DNA of 64,000 bases from Chitinophaga sp. MM2321 (GTDB taxonomy: Bacteria > Bacteroidota > Bacteroidia > Chitinophagales > Chitinophagaceae): positions 930,001-994,000 of the forward strand of contig NZ_OZ035533.1 of assembly GCF_964033635.1 (NCBI RefSeq), in the 5' to 3' direction. The translations under genes were made by a program, and so were the position numbers. Positions 17,050-25,329 of the stretch are shown one piece after another (the stretch's first letter is position 1; every line of letters begins with the position of its first letter). The notes beneath the pieces are model-generated. The model was not told the origin of the DNA, searched no databases, and worked only from the letters and a program-made list of their open reading frames with translations.

Positions 17050-17262
17050 TATGCCAATAGGGCTATGGTGGCGGAAATGATTTTTATTTAACCCGGTCGG
17101 TATTAGTGAAAATGATAATTTCATGCCGGTATTTCATCCGTAGCGGGTCAAATCAGCCAGCGCGGCATTCCGTAAAACACAATATGCCCCCGGAGGGGCA
17201 TCAATCAGTATATCCGGGTTTGACCGGGTTTAATAGTAGAGAAAACCCGTAATCTATGTAGG
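17050..17262 (-). promoter_or_regulatory. Structured intergenic region between the Rrf2 gene and cysH
   Basis: Part of the 332-bp gap 16931-17262. It holds an inverted repeat around 17053-17074 (GCCAATAG with a near match), a CCCC/GGGG hairpin (17184-17201), and repeated AACCCGG-type words at about 17087-17098 and 17214-17232. On the minus strand TTTGACCCG (about 17140-17148) can pair over 9 bp with CGGGTTAAA (about 17087-17095), enclosing GCTGG/CCGGC, which is a pseudoknot layout. These could be operators for the Rrf2 protein or a structured RNA; no known riboswitch core is fully matched. Confidence 0.35.
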
Positions 17263-17275
17263 CTAATTACGGGTT
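17245..17275 (-). terminator. Hairpin overlapping the Rrf2 stop codon
   Basis: AACCCGTAAT (minus strand, before and across the stop) pairs with ATTACGGGTT just after it. A pyrimidine-rich TTCTCT follows rather than a pure T-run, so it is a moderate terminator candidate. Confidence 0.45.
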
Positions 17276-17679
17276 AAAATGTCTTTCAGTGTTTTGGTTT
17301 CCAATAATTTCAGGGTAGCATCCCTTACTTTGCTCATTACCTCATTGAGGCCGCAGATAGCTTCATCACGGCAGTTTTCGCAACGCTCGTAATAGTTCAG
17401 GCTCACACAGGGGAGCAGCGCAATAGGCCCATCCAGCAAACGAATGATCTTTGCGAGCGCAATTTCCTTCGGGGGTTTCATGAGATAATAGCCACCACCT
17501 TTTCCTTTTTTACTACCGAGAATACCTGCATTTTTCAATTCCAGCAAGATGTTTTCGAGGAATTTAATAGAGATATTCTTTTCTTGTGCAATCTCAGAAA
17601 TCAGGATGGGACCCTTATCCACATTTTCCGCCAGGTGAATCAATGCGTGAAAAGCATACTGTGTTTTTTTTGATAACAT
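17263..17679 (-). CDS. Rrf2-family transcriptional regulator with four clustered cysteines
   Basis: 138 residues: winged helix N-terminus beginning MLSKKTQYAFHALIHLA, the Rrf2 wing KGKGGGYYL (about residue 58), then C91, C100, C103 and C109. Such cysteines in IscR/NsrR relatives hold an Fe-S cluster, so redox or Fe-S sensing is likely; other Rrf2 proteins (CymR) control cysteine metabolism. Its position beside cysHDN suggests it regulates sulfate assimilation (inference). I start at 17679: the longer frame begins at 17742, inside a TATATTTG promoter element. Confidence 0.9.
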   Translation of the reverse strand: MLSKKTQYAFHALIHLAENVDKGPILISEIAQEKNISIKFLENILLELKNAGILGSKKGKGGGYYLMKPPKEIALAKIIRLLDGPIALLPCVSLNYYERCENCRDEAICGLNEVMSKVRDATLKLLETKTLKDILTRN

Positions 17680-17739
17680 ACTCACTTGTTTGCATCCCTC
17701 CCGGATGTATATTGGTGCTGGTGAACATTTTTGACTGAG

Positions 17740-17747
17740 CAAATATA
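17740..17747 (-). promoter_or_regulatory. -7 promoter element for the Rrf2 gene
   Basis: TATATTTG on the minus strand matches TAnnTTTG, about 60 bp before the ATG at 17679. It overlaps the alternative start at 17742, which argues for the shorter protein. Confidence 0.55.
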
Positions 17748-17851
17748 AGCTGTTCCTGCGTCTTTTGGATACATGGCTGTAAATGCAGGTTTGTTAAACC
17801 GGGCCTCCTTTCCGGGTGCCCGGGGAACTCCTTTTTCAGTGATTTGGTAAT

Positions 17852-18568
17852 TTAAAGGTTTAGTACGTCTTTCATCGTAAATACACCCGCCTTGCCTTTC
17901 AGCCATTCCGCCGCTGTTACGGCTCCTGCGGCAAATCCTTCGCGGGAATGCGCCGTATGGGTAATGCTGATATCATCGATACCGGAAGTATAAGTGACGC
18001 TATGTGTGCCTGGCGCCGGATCTATGCGTTTGGAAATAATGGATAATACATCCGGTTGCCCGCTTTCTTCATTTACCCAACCTGTTTTACGGGTAACCGT
18101 TGCCAGCAGCTGTTCTGCCAGTGTGAGCGCCGTTCCGCTGGGGGCATCTTTCTTTTGTGTATGATGAATTTCTTCCATCGATACATCATATTGTGGCTGT
18201 GTGGCCATCAGGGCCGCCAGCTTCTTATTTACTTCAAAAAAGATATTCACACCTATGCTGAAATTGGTAGCATGCAAAAAGGCATGATGTTTTTCTTCGC
18301 ACAGGGCTTTGATTTCCGGCAGTTTATCCAGCCAGCCTGTGGTACCGCATACTACGGGCACATTGGCTTCAAAGCATTTCAGTACGTTATGATAGGCTGT
18401 TTCAGGTGTTGTAAACTCAATCGCTACATCTGCCTGACCCAGGAGTTCCCTGGTGAGCAGGTGCTGGCTGTTGACATCCACCCGGAGTACTATTTCATGA
18501 CCTTTAGCCGTGGCAATGGCGTCTATAGCCTTTCCCATTTTACCATATCCGATAAGCGCAATTTTCAT
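17852..18568 (-). CDS. dapB: 4-hydroxy-tetrahydrodipicolinate reductase
   Basis: NAD(P)H-dependent reductase in the lysine/diaminopimelate pathway, feeding peptidoglycan. 238 residues. The nucleotide loop IGYGKMGKAI is at residue 6, and the DapB signature EIHHTQKKDAPSGTAL is near residue 132. It lacks part of the N-terminal length of E. coli DapB (273), which is normal for Bacteroidota. It lies 40 bp downstream of the DUF5683 gene, so probably the last gene of the parA-parB unit. Confidence 0.95.
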   Translation of the reverse strand: MKIALIGYGKMGKAIDAIATAKGHEIVLRVDVNSQHLLTRELLGQADVAIEFTTPETAYHNVLKCFEANVPVVCGTTGWLDKLPEIKALCEEKHHAFLHATNFSIGVNIFFEVNKKLAALMATQPQYDVSMEEIHHTQKKDAPSGTALTLAEQLLATVTRKTGWVNEESGQPDVLSIISKRIDPAPGTHSVTYTSGIDDISITHTAHSREGFAAGAVTAAEWLKGKAGVFTMKDVLNL

Positions 18569-18608
18569 AACCCTTACTTGTTATATTTTATGTTGATGGA
18601 GATTTAAT

Positions 18609-19319
18609 TTAGCGACCGGCGTAAAAGGAACTGTTGCTCCTGCTCTTTTTACCACCGAGTAAAATATTAACACCAATGCCCAGGGTGCGGTTGTTGATCA
18701 ATGTAGGCGAAATCCGGATACTGAGGTCATCAGACATATCAAAGGTACGCAGATGTGCGAATACAGTGGCGTCCGCGATGTTCAGCCCATAAGCCAGTAC
18801 AAAGAAAAGTACGGAATAATCCAGGTTCTGACGGTAATAGTCCCTGTAAACTTTCAGTGATTCCGGATTCTGGATCGTTTTCTCAAACTCGTCGTGCGTA
18901 TCAGGATTTCCGTCTACCCGCAACCGGTAGGCATCCCGGTAGGTTTTGTACTCACTCATGTTAAAAACAAAGAAGTAGGTACAGGTACCTAATGCGGCGT
19001 ATACCAAAGGCATCTTCCAGTATTCCCGGTTATAAGCCTGTCCGAGGCCCGGAAGTACAGCCGAATAAAGGGCCGCCTTGCGCGGACTGTGTGGTGGCGG
19101 GGCGTCCAGGGCAATACGACTGCTGTCTGCTGCCTTTTGTGCCTTTTTGCCAACGGTATCAGTGCCGGGGGCAGGTATTGGCCGGATCAGCGTATCCATT
19201 GTTTTGGCAATGGGCCGTAAGGTATCCTGTGCCTGCACCATAGCAGGGATCAGTATTACCAGCAATACCAGGAAAGAGTTATGAAATAAATGAAAAATAT
19301 TTCCAGCCTTGTTAGCCAC
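18609..19319 (-). CDS. DUF5683 membrane/periplasmic protein
   Basis: 236 residues. A hydrophobic N-terminal segment (FLVLLVILIPAMVQAQ, about residues 17-32) reads as a signal peptide. A Pro/Lys-rich linker follows, then the DUF5683 core: SAVLPGLGQAYNREYWKMPLVYAALGTC (about 87-114), in which GLGQ and the Tyr/Trp residues are conserved, and a second hydrophobic segment near 160-175. Function unknown. Its start overlaps the parB end by 8 bp, so it is translated with parB. Confidence 0.85.
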   Translation of the reverse strand: MANKAGNIFHLFHNSFLVLLVILIPAMVQAQDTLRPIAKTMDTLIRPIPAPGTDTVGKKAQKAADSSRIALDAPPPHSPRKAALYSAVLPGLGQAYNREYWKMPLVYAALGTCTYFFVFNMSEYKTYRDAYRLRVDGNPDTHDEFEKTIQNPESLKVYRDYYRQNLDYSVLFFVLAYGLNIADATVFAHLRTFDMSDDLSIRISPTLINNRTLGIGVNILLGGKKSRSNSSFYAGR

Positions 19320-20229
19320 CGTATATATCTATTTTTTCGAGAATACTATCCAGTTCTTCATCTGAATAGAATTCAATCACAATATTGCCCTTGCCATTCT
19401 TACCCCTGTCCAGCTTCACTTTGGTAGCGAAGTGAGAGGCCAGGTTATCCTGAATTTTCTGATATGCCGGTGGCAGTTTGAGTTTAGCCGCTTTCTGATG
19501 ATTGCCTTTATCTGCCTGATTGATCCGGCGGGCCAGTTCTTCGGTTTGTCTTACTGACAAGCCGTTCTGCAATATTTCATTATAGAGGAAAAGCTGGTTT
19601 TCCACATTTTCAACACCAGTCAGTACACGGGCATGACCCATACTGAGTTGTCCGTTGCGCACTGCCACCTGGATATCAGGGGGGAGTTTCAGCAAACGGA
19701 TATAGTTGGTGACGGTACTTCTTTCTTTGCCCATGCGTTCGGCTACCTGCTCCTGTGTGAGGGTGCATTCGTCCATTAAACGCTTGTAACTGAGTCCAAC
19801 CTCAATGGCGTTGAGGTTTTCCCGTTGCAGGTTTTCCAGCAACGCCAATTCCAGCAGTTCCTGGTCATTTACCTGGCGGATATAAGCCGGGATATCTTTC
19901 AGCCCGGCCATTTTACTGGCGCGCAAGCGTCTTTCACCGGCAACAAGCTGGTATTTTTTGTTGCTGATTTTTGCAATGGTGATGGGCTGGATCACATCAT
20001 GCAGCCGGATAGACTGGCTCAGCTCCTGTAATGAAACCTCATCAAAGTCACGACGCGGCTGTTTCGGATTGGTTACAATCTGATCCAGCGGGATGCGTTC
20101 AATACCAATAGCAGCAGGTACTACCTTGTCGCCCAGGGCGCCGGCAGTTTGCTTCAGATCAGTGTCTATGTTTTGCAGCAGCGAGCGGATGCCTTTACCC
20201 AACGCCTCTTTCTTACTTGGATTGGTCAT
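19312..20229 (-). CDS. parB: Chromosome-partitioning protein ParB
   Basis: CTPase/DNA-binding protein that loads at parS sites and recruits ParA and SMC. 305 residues. N-terminal GKGIRSLLQ, then the ParB/Srx region with [11 protein letters not shown] (about residue 57) and [15 protein letters not shown] (about 95). The HTH is [17 protein letters not shown] (about 155). A C-terminal dimer domain ends the protein. It overlaps parA by 17 bp. No parS-like palindrome was seen in this window. Confidence 0.96.
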   Translation of the reverse strand: MTNPSKKEALGKGIRSLLQNIDTDLKQTAGALGDKVVPAAIGIERIPLDQIVTNPKQPRRDFDEVSLQELSQSIRLHDVIQPITIAKISNKKYQLVAGERRLRASKMAGLKDIPAYIRQVNDQELLELALLENLQRENLNAIEVGLSYKRLMDECTLTQEQVAERMGKERSTVTNYIRLLKLPPDIQVAVRNGQLSMGHARVLTGVENVENQLFLYNEILQNGLSVRQTEELARRINQADKGNHQKAAKLKLPPAYQKIQDNLASHFATKVKLDRGKNGKGNIVIEFYSDEELDSILEKIDIYGG

Positions 20230-21034
20230 CGTTGATAGCTAAGATTTTGTCTTTGGATTTAATTTGGGTGTAATTATGTTTTTGCAGAATTTCTTTTGCC
20301 AGGTTCAGGTAGTTGATAGCTCCTGTGCTGGCCGCATCGTACATAATGACAGATTTACCGAAGCTCGGCGCCTCTCCCAGTTTCGTATTCCGGTGTATGA
20401 TCGTGTTAAATACGCTTTCCTCGAAATGCTGTTTTACTTCATCCACAACCTGGTTGCTCAGGCGTAGACGGCCATCATACATGGTCATTAAGATGCCTTC
20501 AATTTCCAGTTCTATATTCAGTCTGCTCTGCACAATTTTGATGGTATTGAGCAATTTACCCAATCCTTCCAATGCAAAAAACTCACACTGCACCGGGATA
20601 ATAACAGAGTTGGATGCCACCAGGGCATTTACCGTGATCAGTCCAAGTGAAGGAGAGCAGTCTACTATAACAAAATCGTAATCATCTTTCACGGAATCCA
20701 CTACCTGCTTCATCACCCTTTCCCTGCTGGGATGGTTGATCAGTTCCAGTTCTGCACCTACCAGGTCGATATGGGAGGGCAGCACTTTCAGATAAGGGGT
20801 ATCAGATTCCAGTATCACGTCTTTGGCCTGAACATCGTTTACCATACAGTCATAGAGGCTCTGCTGCACATTGCGCAGGTCATAACCCAGTCCTGTGGTA
20901 CTGTTTGCCTGTGGGTCGGCGTCTACAAGGAGTGTTTTAAATTCCAGCACAGCCAGGCTGCTTGCCAGGTTTATTGCACTTGTAGTTTTTCCTACGCCAC
21001 CTTTCTGATTGGCGATTGCGATTACTCTAGCCAT
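20213..21034 (-). CDS. parA: Chromosome-partitioning ATPase ParA (Soj)
   Basis: Walker-type ATPase that drives segregation with ParB. 273 residues. The deviant Walker A motif is [16 protein letters not shown] (about residue 9), Walker A' [11 protein letters not shown] (about 39), and Walker [11 protein letters not shown] (about 122). Length matches chromosomal Soj proteins rather than plasmid ParA, which carry an N-terminal HTH. First gene of the unit parA-parB-DUF5683-dapB. Confidence 0.96.
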   Translation of the reverse strand: MARVIAIANQKGGVGKTTSAINLASSLAVLEFKTLLVDADPQANSTTGLGYDLRNVQQSLYDCMVNDVQAKDVILESDTPYLKVLPSHIDLVGAELELINHPSRERVMKQVVDSVKDDYDFVIVDCSPSLGLITVNALVASNSVIIPVQCEFFALEGLGKLLNTIKIVQSRLNIELEIEGILMTMYDGRLRLSNQVVDEVKQHFEESVFNTIIHRNTKLGEAPSFGKSVIMYDAASTGAINYLNLAKEILQKHNYTQIKSKDKILAINDDQSK

Positions 21035-21102
21035 TGTGTAATTTAAAATTCAAAAGGGTTATTTATAGGATAAAGGATTGAACAGCCATGATCACCTCTT
21101 CC

Positions 21103-21783
21103 TCAAACCTCAATAGTACTTCCGATTTCAGGTAGCATCAGTTCCAGACCGGCCTCATCAAATTGCCGCATAGCTTCTTGCTTGTCTATCTTAACGTACC
21201 CGAACGTATCGTAGTGTACGCCAATTATTTTTTCACATTCTATCAATTCTGCCGCCGCTATTGCATCTTCAATACCCATGGTGAAATTATCACCAATAGG
21301 CAACACGGCAAAATCCAGTGTTGCAATAGCCGGTACCAGCTCCATATCAAAAGTAAGTGCGGTATCGCCGCTATAGTAGAAGTTACCCTCTTCTGTCACA
21401 AATACAAATCCCATCGGGTTACCCCCGTAACTGCCATCCTGGAAACTGCTGGAATGTTGCGCTACAACACATTTTACGGTGCCAAAGTCAAACTTCCATT
21501 TGCCGCCGGTATTCATGGGGTGTAATTTCTCAAGCCCCTGTTTACCAGCCCATACCACAATTTCATAATTCGAAACTACGGTAGCATTCGTCCTTTTCGC
21601 CAGGTCTACCAGATCTGCCGTATGATCATCATGGGCATGGGAAACAAAAATATAATCCGCCGTTATGGCATTGATATCCACCCCTTTGGCCAGCTCATTA
21701 GGGGTAATAAAAGGATCAAAAAGAATCTTTTTACCCTTGATTTCTACTGCAAAACAGGAATGCCCGTAATTTGTGTACTTCAT
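21103..21783 (-). CDS. Metal-dependent hydrolase, UPF0173/MBL fold
   Basis: 226 residues of the metallo-beta-lactamase superfamily. The first-strand pattern YTNYGHSCFAVEIKGKKILFDPF is typical of UPF0173 proteins, followed by the metal motif SHAHDDHTADL (about residue 48), H near 114, and D in YYSGDTAL (about 139). C-terminal GVHYDTFGYVKID is conserved. Substrate unknown. It precedes parA on the same strand with 68 bp between; a joint transcript is possible. Confidence 0.88.
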   Translation of the reverse strand: MKYTNYGHSCFAVEIKGKKILFDPFITPNELAKGVDINAITADYIFVSHAHDDHTADLVDLAKRTNATVVSNYEIVVWAGKQGLEKLHPMNTGGKWKFDFGTVKCVVAQHSSSFQDGSYGGNPMGFVFVTEEGNFYYSGDTALTFDMELVPAIATLDFAVLPIGDNFTMGIEDAIAAAELIECEKIIGVHYDTFGYVKIDKQEAMRQFDEAGLELMLPEIGSTIEV

Positions 21784-22112
21784 GGTCCAAACTTCTTTGC
21801 TGATATTAATTCCTCTTTATAATTAAATGTAGCCCGAATCGGACAAAAATACAACGATTAGATAGAAATCGGTCGCTGTAGTATATTTATTTATTCACAA
21901 ACTATTCCGGCCGGGGGAAAACAGACCGGAAATGAGCTTCAGTATGGCATGATAAGAATACCAAAGGAATATTTTCTGCAATCGCGGGAAATACTACAAT
22001 TTATCTGTTTTTTGATCGTCTGCATCACAGGCACTATCGGGTTTTAACATTTTCTACCCGATAAGATGTGTTAAATTGCTGTTTCATTTTATATCTATAT
22101 TAAATTTTAGTA
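21784..22112. other. Gene-free divergent region (329 bp)
   Basis: Between the divergent hydrolase and phosphoesterase genes. It contains a hairpin TATCGGGT/ACCCGATA (22035-22042 with 22056-22063, 13-nt loop) in the leader of the plus-strand gene. A looser inverted pair CCGG...CCGG also occurs near 21909-21935. I see no RNA gene, no consensus promoter and no coding frame. Confidence 0.5.
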
Positions 22113-23378
22113 ATGCGACCCGGATTAAATTCCATCTTTCTGATCATTTTTCTGCTCTTACTGGACATTTATGTTTTTCAGGCGGTCAGGGCTATGGTGT
22201 ACATGTCTCTACCCAGGGTAAGGAATATAACCTATATTATTTACTGGACAATTTCTATATCATGCCTGGTTATACTCATCCTGTTGCCATTTATCAACTG
22301 GCATAACTGGCCTGCTCCGCTTAAATCCTATATGATGGCCATTTTCATTGGCCTGGTACTGGCAAAACTGCTGGCAGCCGTATTTCTGCTGGTAGATGAT
22401 CTGCGCAGGGGAGTATTGTGGATCATCCGCCAATTTGCTCCGGCAGCCACCAATATGCCGGAAGGGGTAGTGAGCGGACTTTCCCGCTCCCAGTTCCTCA
22501 ACAGGCTGGGACTCATTGCCGGCGGTAGCCTCTTCGCTACACTGGTATATGGCTTTTCCAATAAATACAACTACCGCGTACATAAGCTGAAAATAGCCTT
22601 TAAAAACCTGCCGGCTTCGTTCAAGGGCCTGCGTGTTTTGCAGATCTCCGATATCCACTCCGGCAGCTTCGCCAACCGGGAGGCCGTGCAGAAAGGGGTA
22701 GACCTCATCAATGCACAAAAGGCAGACCTGGTGTTGTTTACCGGCGATCTGGTCAATGACCGGGCCGATGAAATGGCGCAATGGATGGAGATGTTTAGCC
22801 AGATAAAAGCACCGATGGGCGTGTATTCAACACTCGGCAACCACGACTATGGCGACTATTACCCCTGGCCGGATAAAACACCCAATGGTTACAGTGCCCT
22901 CCGGGAAGAAAACCTGGAAAAACTGAAAGGTGTTCACAAAGACCTGGGCTGGAAGCTGATGATGAATGAAAACGTGATCCTCGAAAAAGGAGGTGAACAG
23001 ATTGCTTTGCTGGGTGTGGAAAACTGGAGTGCCATCAAACGCTTCCCGCGCTATGGTGACCTGAAACGCGCCTACGAAGGCACCAGTCATATACCCTTTA
23101 AAATATTGCTGTCGCACGACCCTACCCACTGGGATGCGCAGATCCGCACAGAATATCCTGATATCGCACTCACGCTGGCCGGGCATACCCACGGCATGCA
23201 GTTCGGTATTGAAATCCCCGGGCTGAAATGGAGCCCTGCCCAATACTTTTATAAAGAATGGGCCGGGTTGTACAAAGAAGGCGAACAAAGACTGTATGTC
23301 AACAGGGGCTTTGGTTTTCTCGGATACCCAGGCAGAGTGGGCGTATTGCCGGAAATTACCGTCATAGACCTTGTATAA
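22113..23378 (+). CDS. Membrane-anchored calcineurin-like metallophosphoesterase
   Basis: 421 residues. The N-terminal half carries four to five hydrophobic segments (about residues 5-23, 33-52, 71-98, 130-148); a YkuE-type phosphoesterase domain follows. Metal motifs appear in order: SDIHSGSF (about 181), GDLVND (about 211), GNHDYGDY (about 243), LSHDPTHWD (about 332), GHTHGMQFG (about 358). Relatives cleave UDP-diacylglucosamine or phosphodiesters, so a lipid-linked substrate is plausible but unproven. A family-1 palindrome starts at its stop codon. Confidence 0.88.
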   Translation: MRPGLNSIFLIIFLLLLDIYVFQAVRAMVYMSLPRVRNITYIIYWTISISCLVILILLPFINWHNWPAPLKSYMMAIFIGLVLAKLLAAVFLLVDDLRRGVLWIIRQFAPAATNMPEGVVSGLSRSQFLNRLGLIAGGSLFATLVYGFSNKYNYRVHKLKIAFKNLPASFKGLRVLQISDIHSGSFANREAVQKGVDLINAQKADLVLFTGDLVNDRADEMAQWMEMFSQIKAPMGVYSTLGNHDYGDYYPWPDKTPNGYSALREENLEKLKGVHKDLGWKLMMNENVILEKGGEQIALLGVENWSAIKRFPRYGDLKRAYEGTSHIPFKILLSHDPTHWDAQIRTEYPDIALTLAGHTHGMQFGIEIPGLKWSPAQYFYKEWAGLYKEGEQRLYVNRGFGFLGYPGRVGVLPEITVIDLV

Positions 23379-23491
23379 TTTACGGATTTTTTGATTTACG
23401 AATTTAGGGATTTGAAATGCAGCGGAGATAATCAATTAGATCTCCGCTGCATTTCAAATCCCTAAATTCGTAAATCAAAAAATCCGTAAAT
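23378..23491. repeat. Family-1 palindrome, copy c
   Basis: Perfect inverted repeat: arms 23378-23429 and 23440-23491 (52 bp each) and a 10-nt loop AATCAATTAG. Its first base overlaps the stop of the phosphoesterase gene. It lies between two plus-strand genes. The loop is the reverse complement of the loop in copy d at 27.8 kb, so the two copies are inserted in opposite orientation. Confidence 0.97.
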
Positions 23492-23526
23492 ATTTAATTA
23501 TTCTATCTTGCATCTAGTATATCTGT

Positions 23527-24435
23527 ATGATGCGCGTTTATTTCACATGCCTGTTGCTGTTATGCTGTCGCCTCGTTATGGGCCAGTCTTTAGCCGAGCT
23601 GGAAAGACAGCTGGATTCGCTGTTGCGTAAACAGGAAAAAAGTGAGGTAGTGGTTGGCCTGGGGTATGGAAACAATCCCGCTTATGGCAATAAAACCCCC
23701 AACTACGAACAACCGATCCTACTAAAAGCATTTATCTCCCCATCGTTATCATGGTATCATAAAAGTGGCTTCTATGGCGGTATCAGCGGTTATTATCTTT
23801 TTAATGCAGATAGTAATCCCTGGTTTGAATATGATCTTACTGCCGGTTACGACTATACGAAAAACAAAAACATCCTTACAGGTATATCCTATACGCGGTA
23901 CTTCTTTGCTGATTCAACGGATGTACCGGGCACGCCGATTAAAAATGAATTATTTGCTTATTTCTACTACCGCAAATGGTGGCTACAACCCGGTGTCAGC
24001 CTGGATTACGGCTGGGGAAAGGAGTTGTGGCGGGGTAAGCTGCGGGAGCAAACGATACAGGGGCGTGATTTTAATCTGATTGCCGCCGTCCGGCATCCCT
24101 TTATATTTTACGGCGTGGTCAATCATCATGATGCCGTGTTATTAACCCCTTCAGCAGGATTAACGATGGGTACAGCCAATTACTTCAGCCAGTTAAAGTC
24201 CTTTCAGTACATCATGCGGTCGCCTAAACTGAAAAGAGAACATCACATGGGTGAAGGGATGGGTTTTACTGATCATACCAATTTTGAGCCCCGCGCGCTT
24301 GATTTTACCTTCAACTTATCTTATCTCATCGGAAAATTTACAGCTTCCCCTTCTTTTACGGTATTTAAACCATTTACCGGGCCTGACTTACATGTGATGA
24401 GTTATTTCACAGCCCGCGTGGGCTATGGTTTCTGA
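23527..24435 (+). CDS. Outer-membrane beta-barrel-like protein, unknown function
   Basis: 302 residues; family not recognised. Signal peptide about residues 1-19 (LLLLCCRLVMGQ). A short coiled segment (SLAELERQLDSLLRKQEK) comes next, then many alternating aromatic/glycine strands such as GFYGGISGYYLF and WWLQPGVSLDYGWG, ending with FTARVGYGF. A terminal aromatic residue and this pattern suggest an outer-membrane barrel. No TonB box or plug is seen. It stands alone between a palindrome and the next gene. Confidence 0.7.
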   Translation: MMRVYFTCLLLLCCRLVMGQSLAELERQLDSLLRKQEKSEVVVGLGYGNNPAYGNKTPNYEQPILLKAFISPSLSWYHKSGFYGGISGYYLFNADSNPWFEYDLTAGYDYTKNKNILTGISYTRYFFADSTDVPGTPIKNELFAYFYYRKWWLQPGVSLDYGWGKELWRGKLREQTIQGRDFNLIAAVRHPFIFYGVVNHHDAVLLTPSAGLTMGTANYFSQLKSFQYIMRSPKLKREHHMGEGMGFTDHTNFEPRALDFTFNLSYLIGKFTASPSFTVFKPFTGPDLHVMSYFTARVGYGF

Positions 24436-24543
24436 TTCCTTTAACAAATAGCACGGAATTTGTATTTAATGGGCGGAGTCATAAGTAGGGGTTTTGCCAC
24501 GCTCAGACGTCTATATTTTAACCATAACTATTAAAAAAAGTTT

Positions 24544-25155
24544 ATGAAGAAACTATTTTTTGCCGTTGCAGTACTGATGATGACTGCGGCTGTTACCTCT
24601 GTTCAGGCACAAGGTAAGTTGTTGCGCTTTGGTGTAAAAGGTGGTGCGAACCTCGGGAAACTGGATGGTTCGGGCTTCCAGGATGGTTTTAAACTGGGGT
24701 ATCACCTGGGTGCTTTTGCACAGGTAAACCTGGTAAAGGGTTTTGGTGTACAGGGAGAACTGGTGTTTTCCTCTACTAAAACAAAAACCACGGATCAATT
24801 CAGTGACATCTACAAAGATGTAAGCACCTCCGACAACCGTAAAGAAGTAAACCTGAATTACCTCAGCATTCCTTTGCTGGCAAATATCGACCTGGGAAGT
24901 CCCCGCATTAAATTGCAGGTAGGGCCTCAGTTTGGTGCAATGGTCAGTGATAAGAAGGTATTTGGCGCTGCCAATGAGGCTTTCAAAGGCGGTGAAATTT
25001 CCGGTGTGGCCGGTTTATGGTTACAACTGCCTATCGTTAACGTCAGTGCCCGTTATATTATTGGCTTTAATGATGTGAAAGGGTTGAACGACGTTACCTC
25101 CACCAGCAACTGGAAAAACCAGAGCATTCAGTTAGGTGTTGGGGTTACTTTATAA
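24544..25155 (+). CDS. Porin-family outer-membrane beta-barrel protein
   Basis: 203 residues, small eight-strand type barrel (OMP_b-brl_2-like). Signal peptide MKKLFFAVAVLMMTAAVTSVQAQ (cut before GKLL, length 23 with Q), then RFGVKGGANLGKLDG, a typical first strand of this family, GYHLGAFAQVNL, and a final strand IQLGVGVTL. Role unknown. A strong intrinsic terminator follows 24 bp after the stop. Confidence 0.85.
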   Translation: MKKLFFAVAVLMMTAAVTSVQAQGKLLRFGVKGGANLGKLDGSGFQDGFKLGYHLGAFAQVNLVKGFGVQGELVFSSTKTKTTDQFSDIYKDVSTSDNRKEVNLNYLSIPLLANIDLGSPRIKLQVGPQFGAMVSDKKVFGAANEAFKGGEISGVAGLWLQLPIVNVSARYIIGFNDVKGLNDVTSTSNWKNQSIQLGVGVTL

Positions 25156-25178
25156 AGAAGCTCAAAAAAGAAAATCAG

Positions 25179-25215
25179 AAAGTACGAATGACGGCCGTCA
25201 TTCGTACTTTTTTTT
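25179..25215 (+). terminator. Intrinsic terminator after the porin gene
   Basis: Perfect 16-bp arms (25179-25194 and 25195-25210, no loop in the strict repeat; a short loop would open at the GGCC centre) followed by a T-run to 25215. It separates the barrel gene from lon. Confidence 0.85.
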
Positions 25216-25273
25216 GCACTGCCATCAAGTCACTTGGCACCAAACTTGACAATGTAGGTATACATAAAAAAAC

Positions 25274-25309
25274 GAGGACTTGCGCAGCTTTGTCTGCCAG
25301 AATGTCCTC
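25274..25309 (+). promoter_or_regulatory. Imperfect hairpin in the lon upstream region
   Basis: GAGGAC (25274-25279) pairs with GTCCTC (25304-25309), and inside it GCAG pairs with CTGC. It ends about 20 bp before the lon ATG and would lie in the 5' leader. It may affect translation, but no known element is matched. Confidence 0.3.
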
Positions 25310-25329
25310 CGAGGCTTTAAATATCTCAG

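Noticed and set aside
17080..17180. A confident SAM-II riboswitch call
   Set aside because: The downstream GCTAAA core is missing and a promoter candidate lies between it and cysH; kept only as a candidate structure.
17852..21783. parS site near parAB
   Set aside because: No TGTTTCACGTGAAACA-like palindrome was found by eye in this region or elsewhere in the window.
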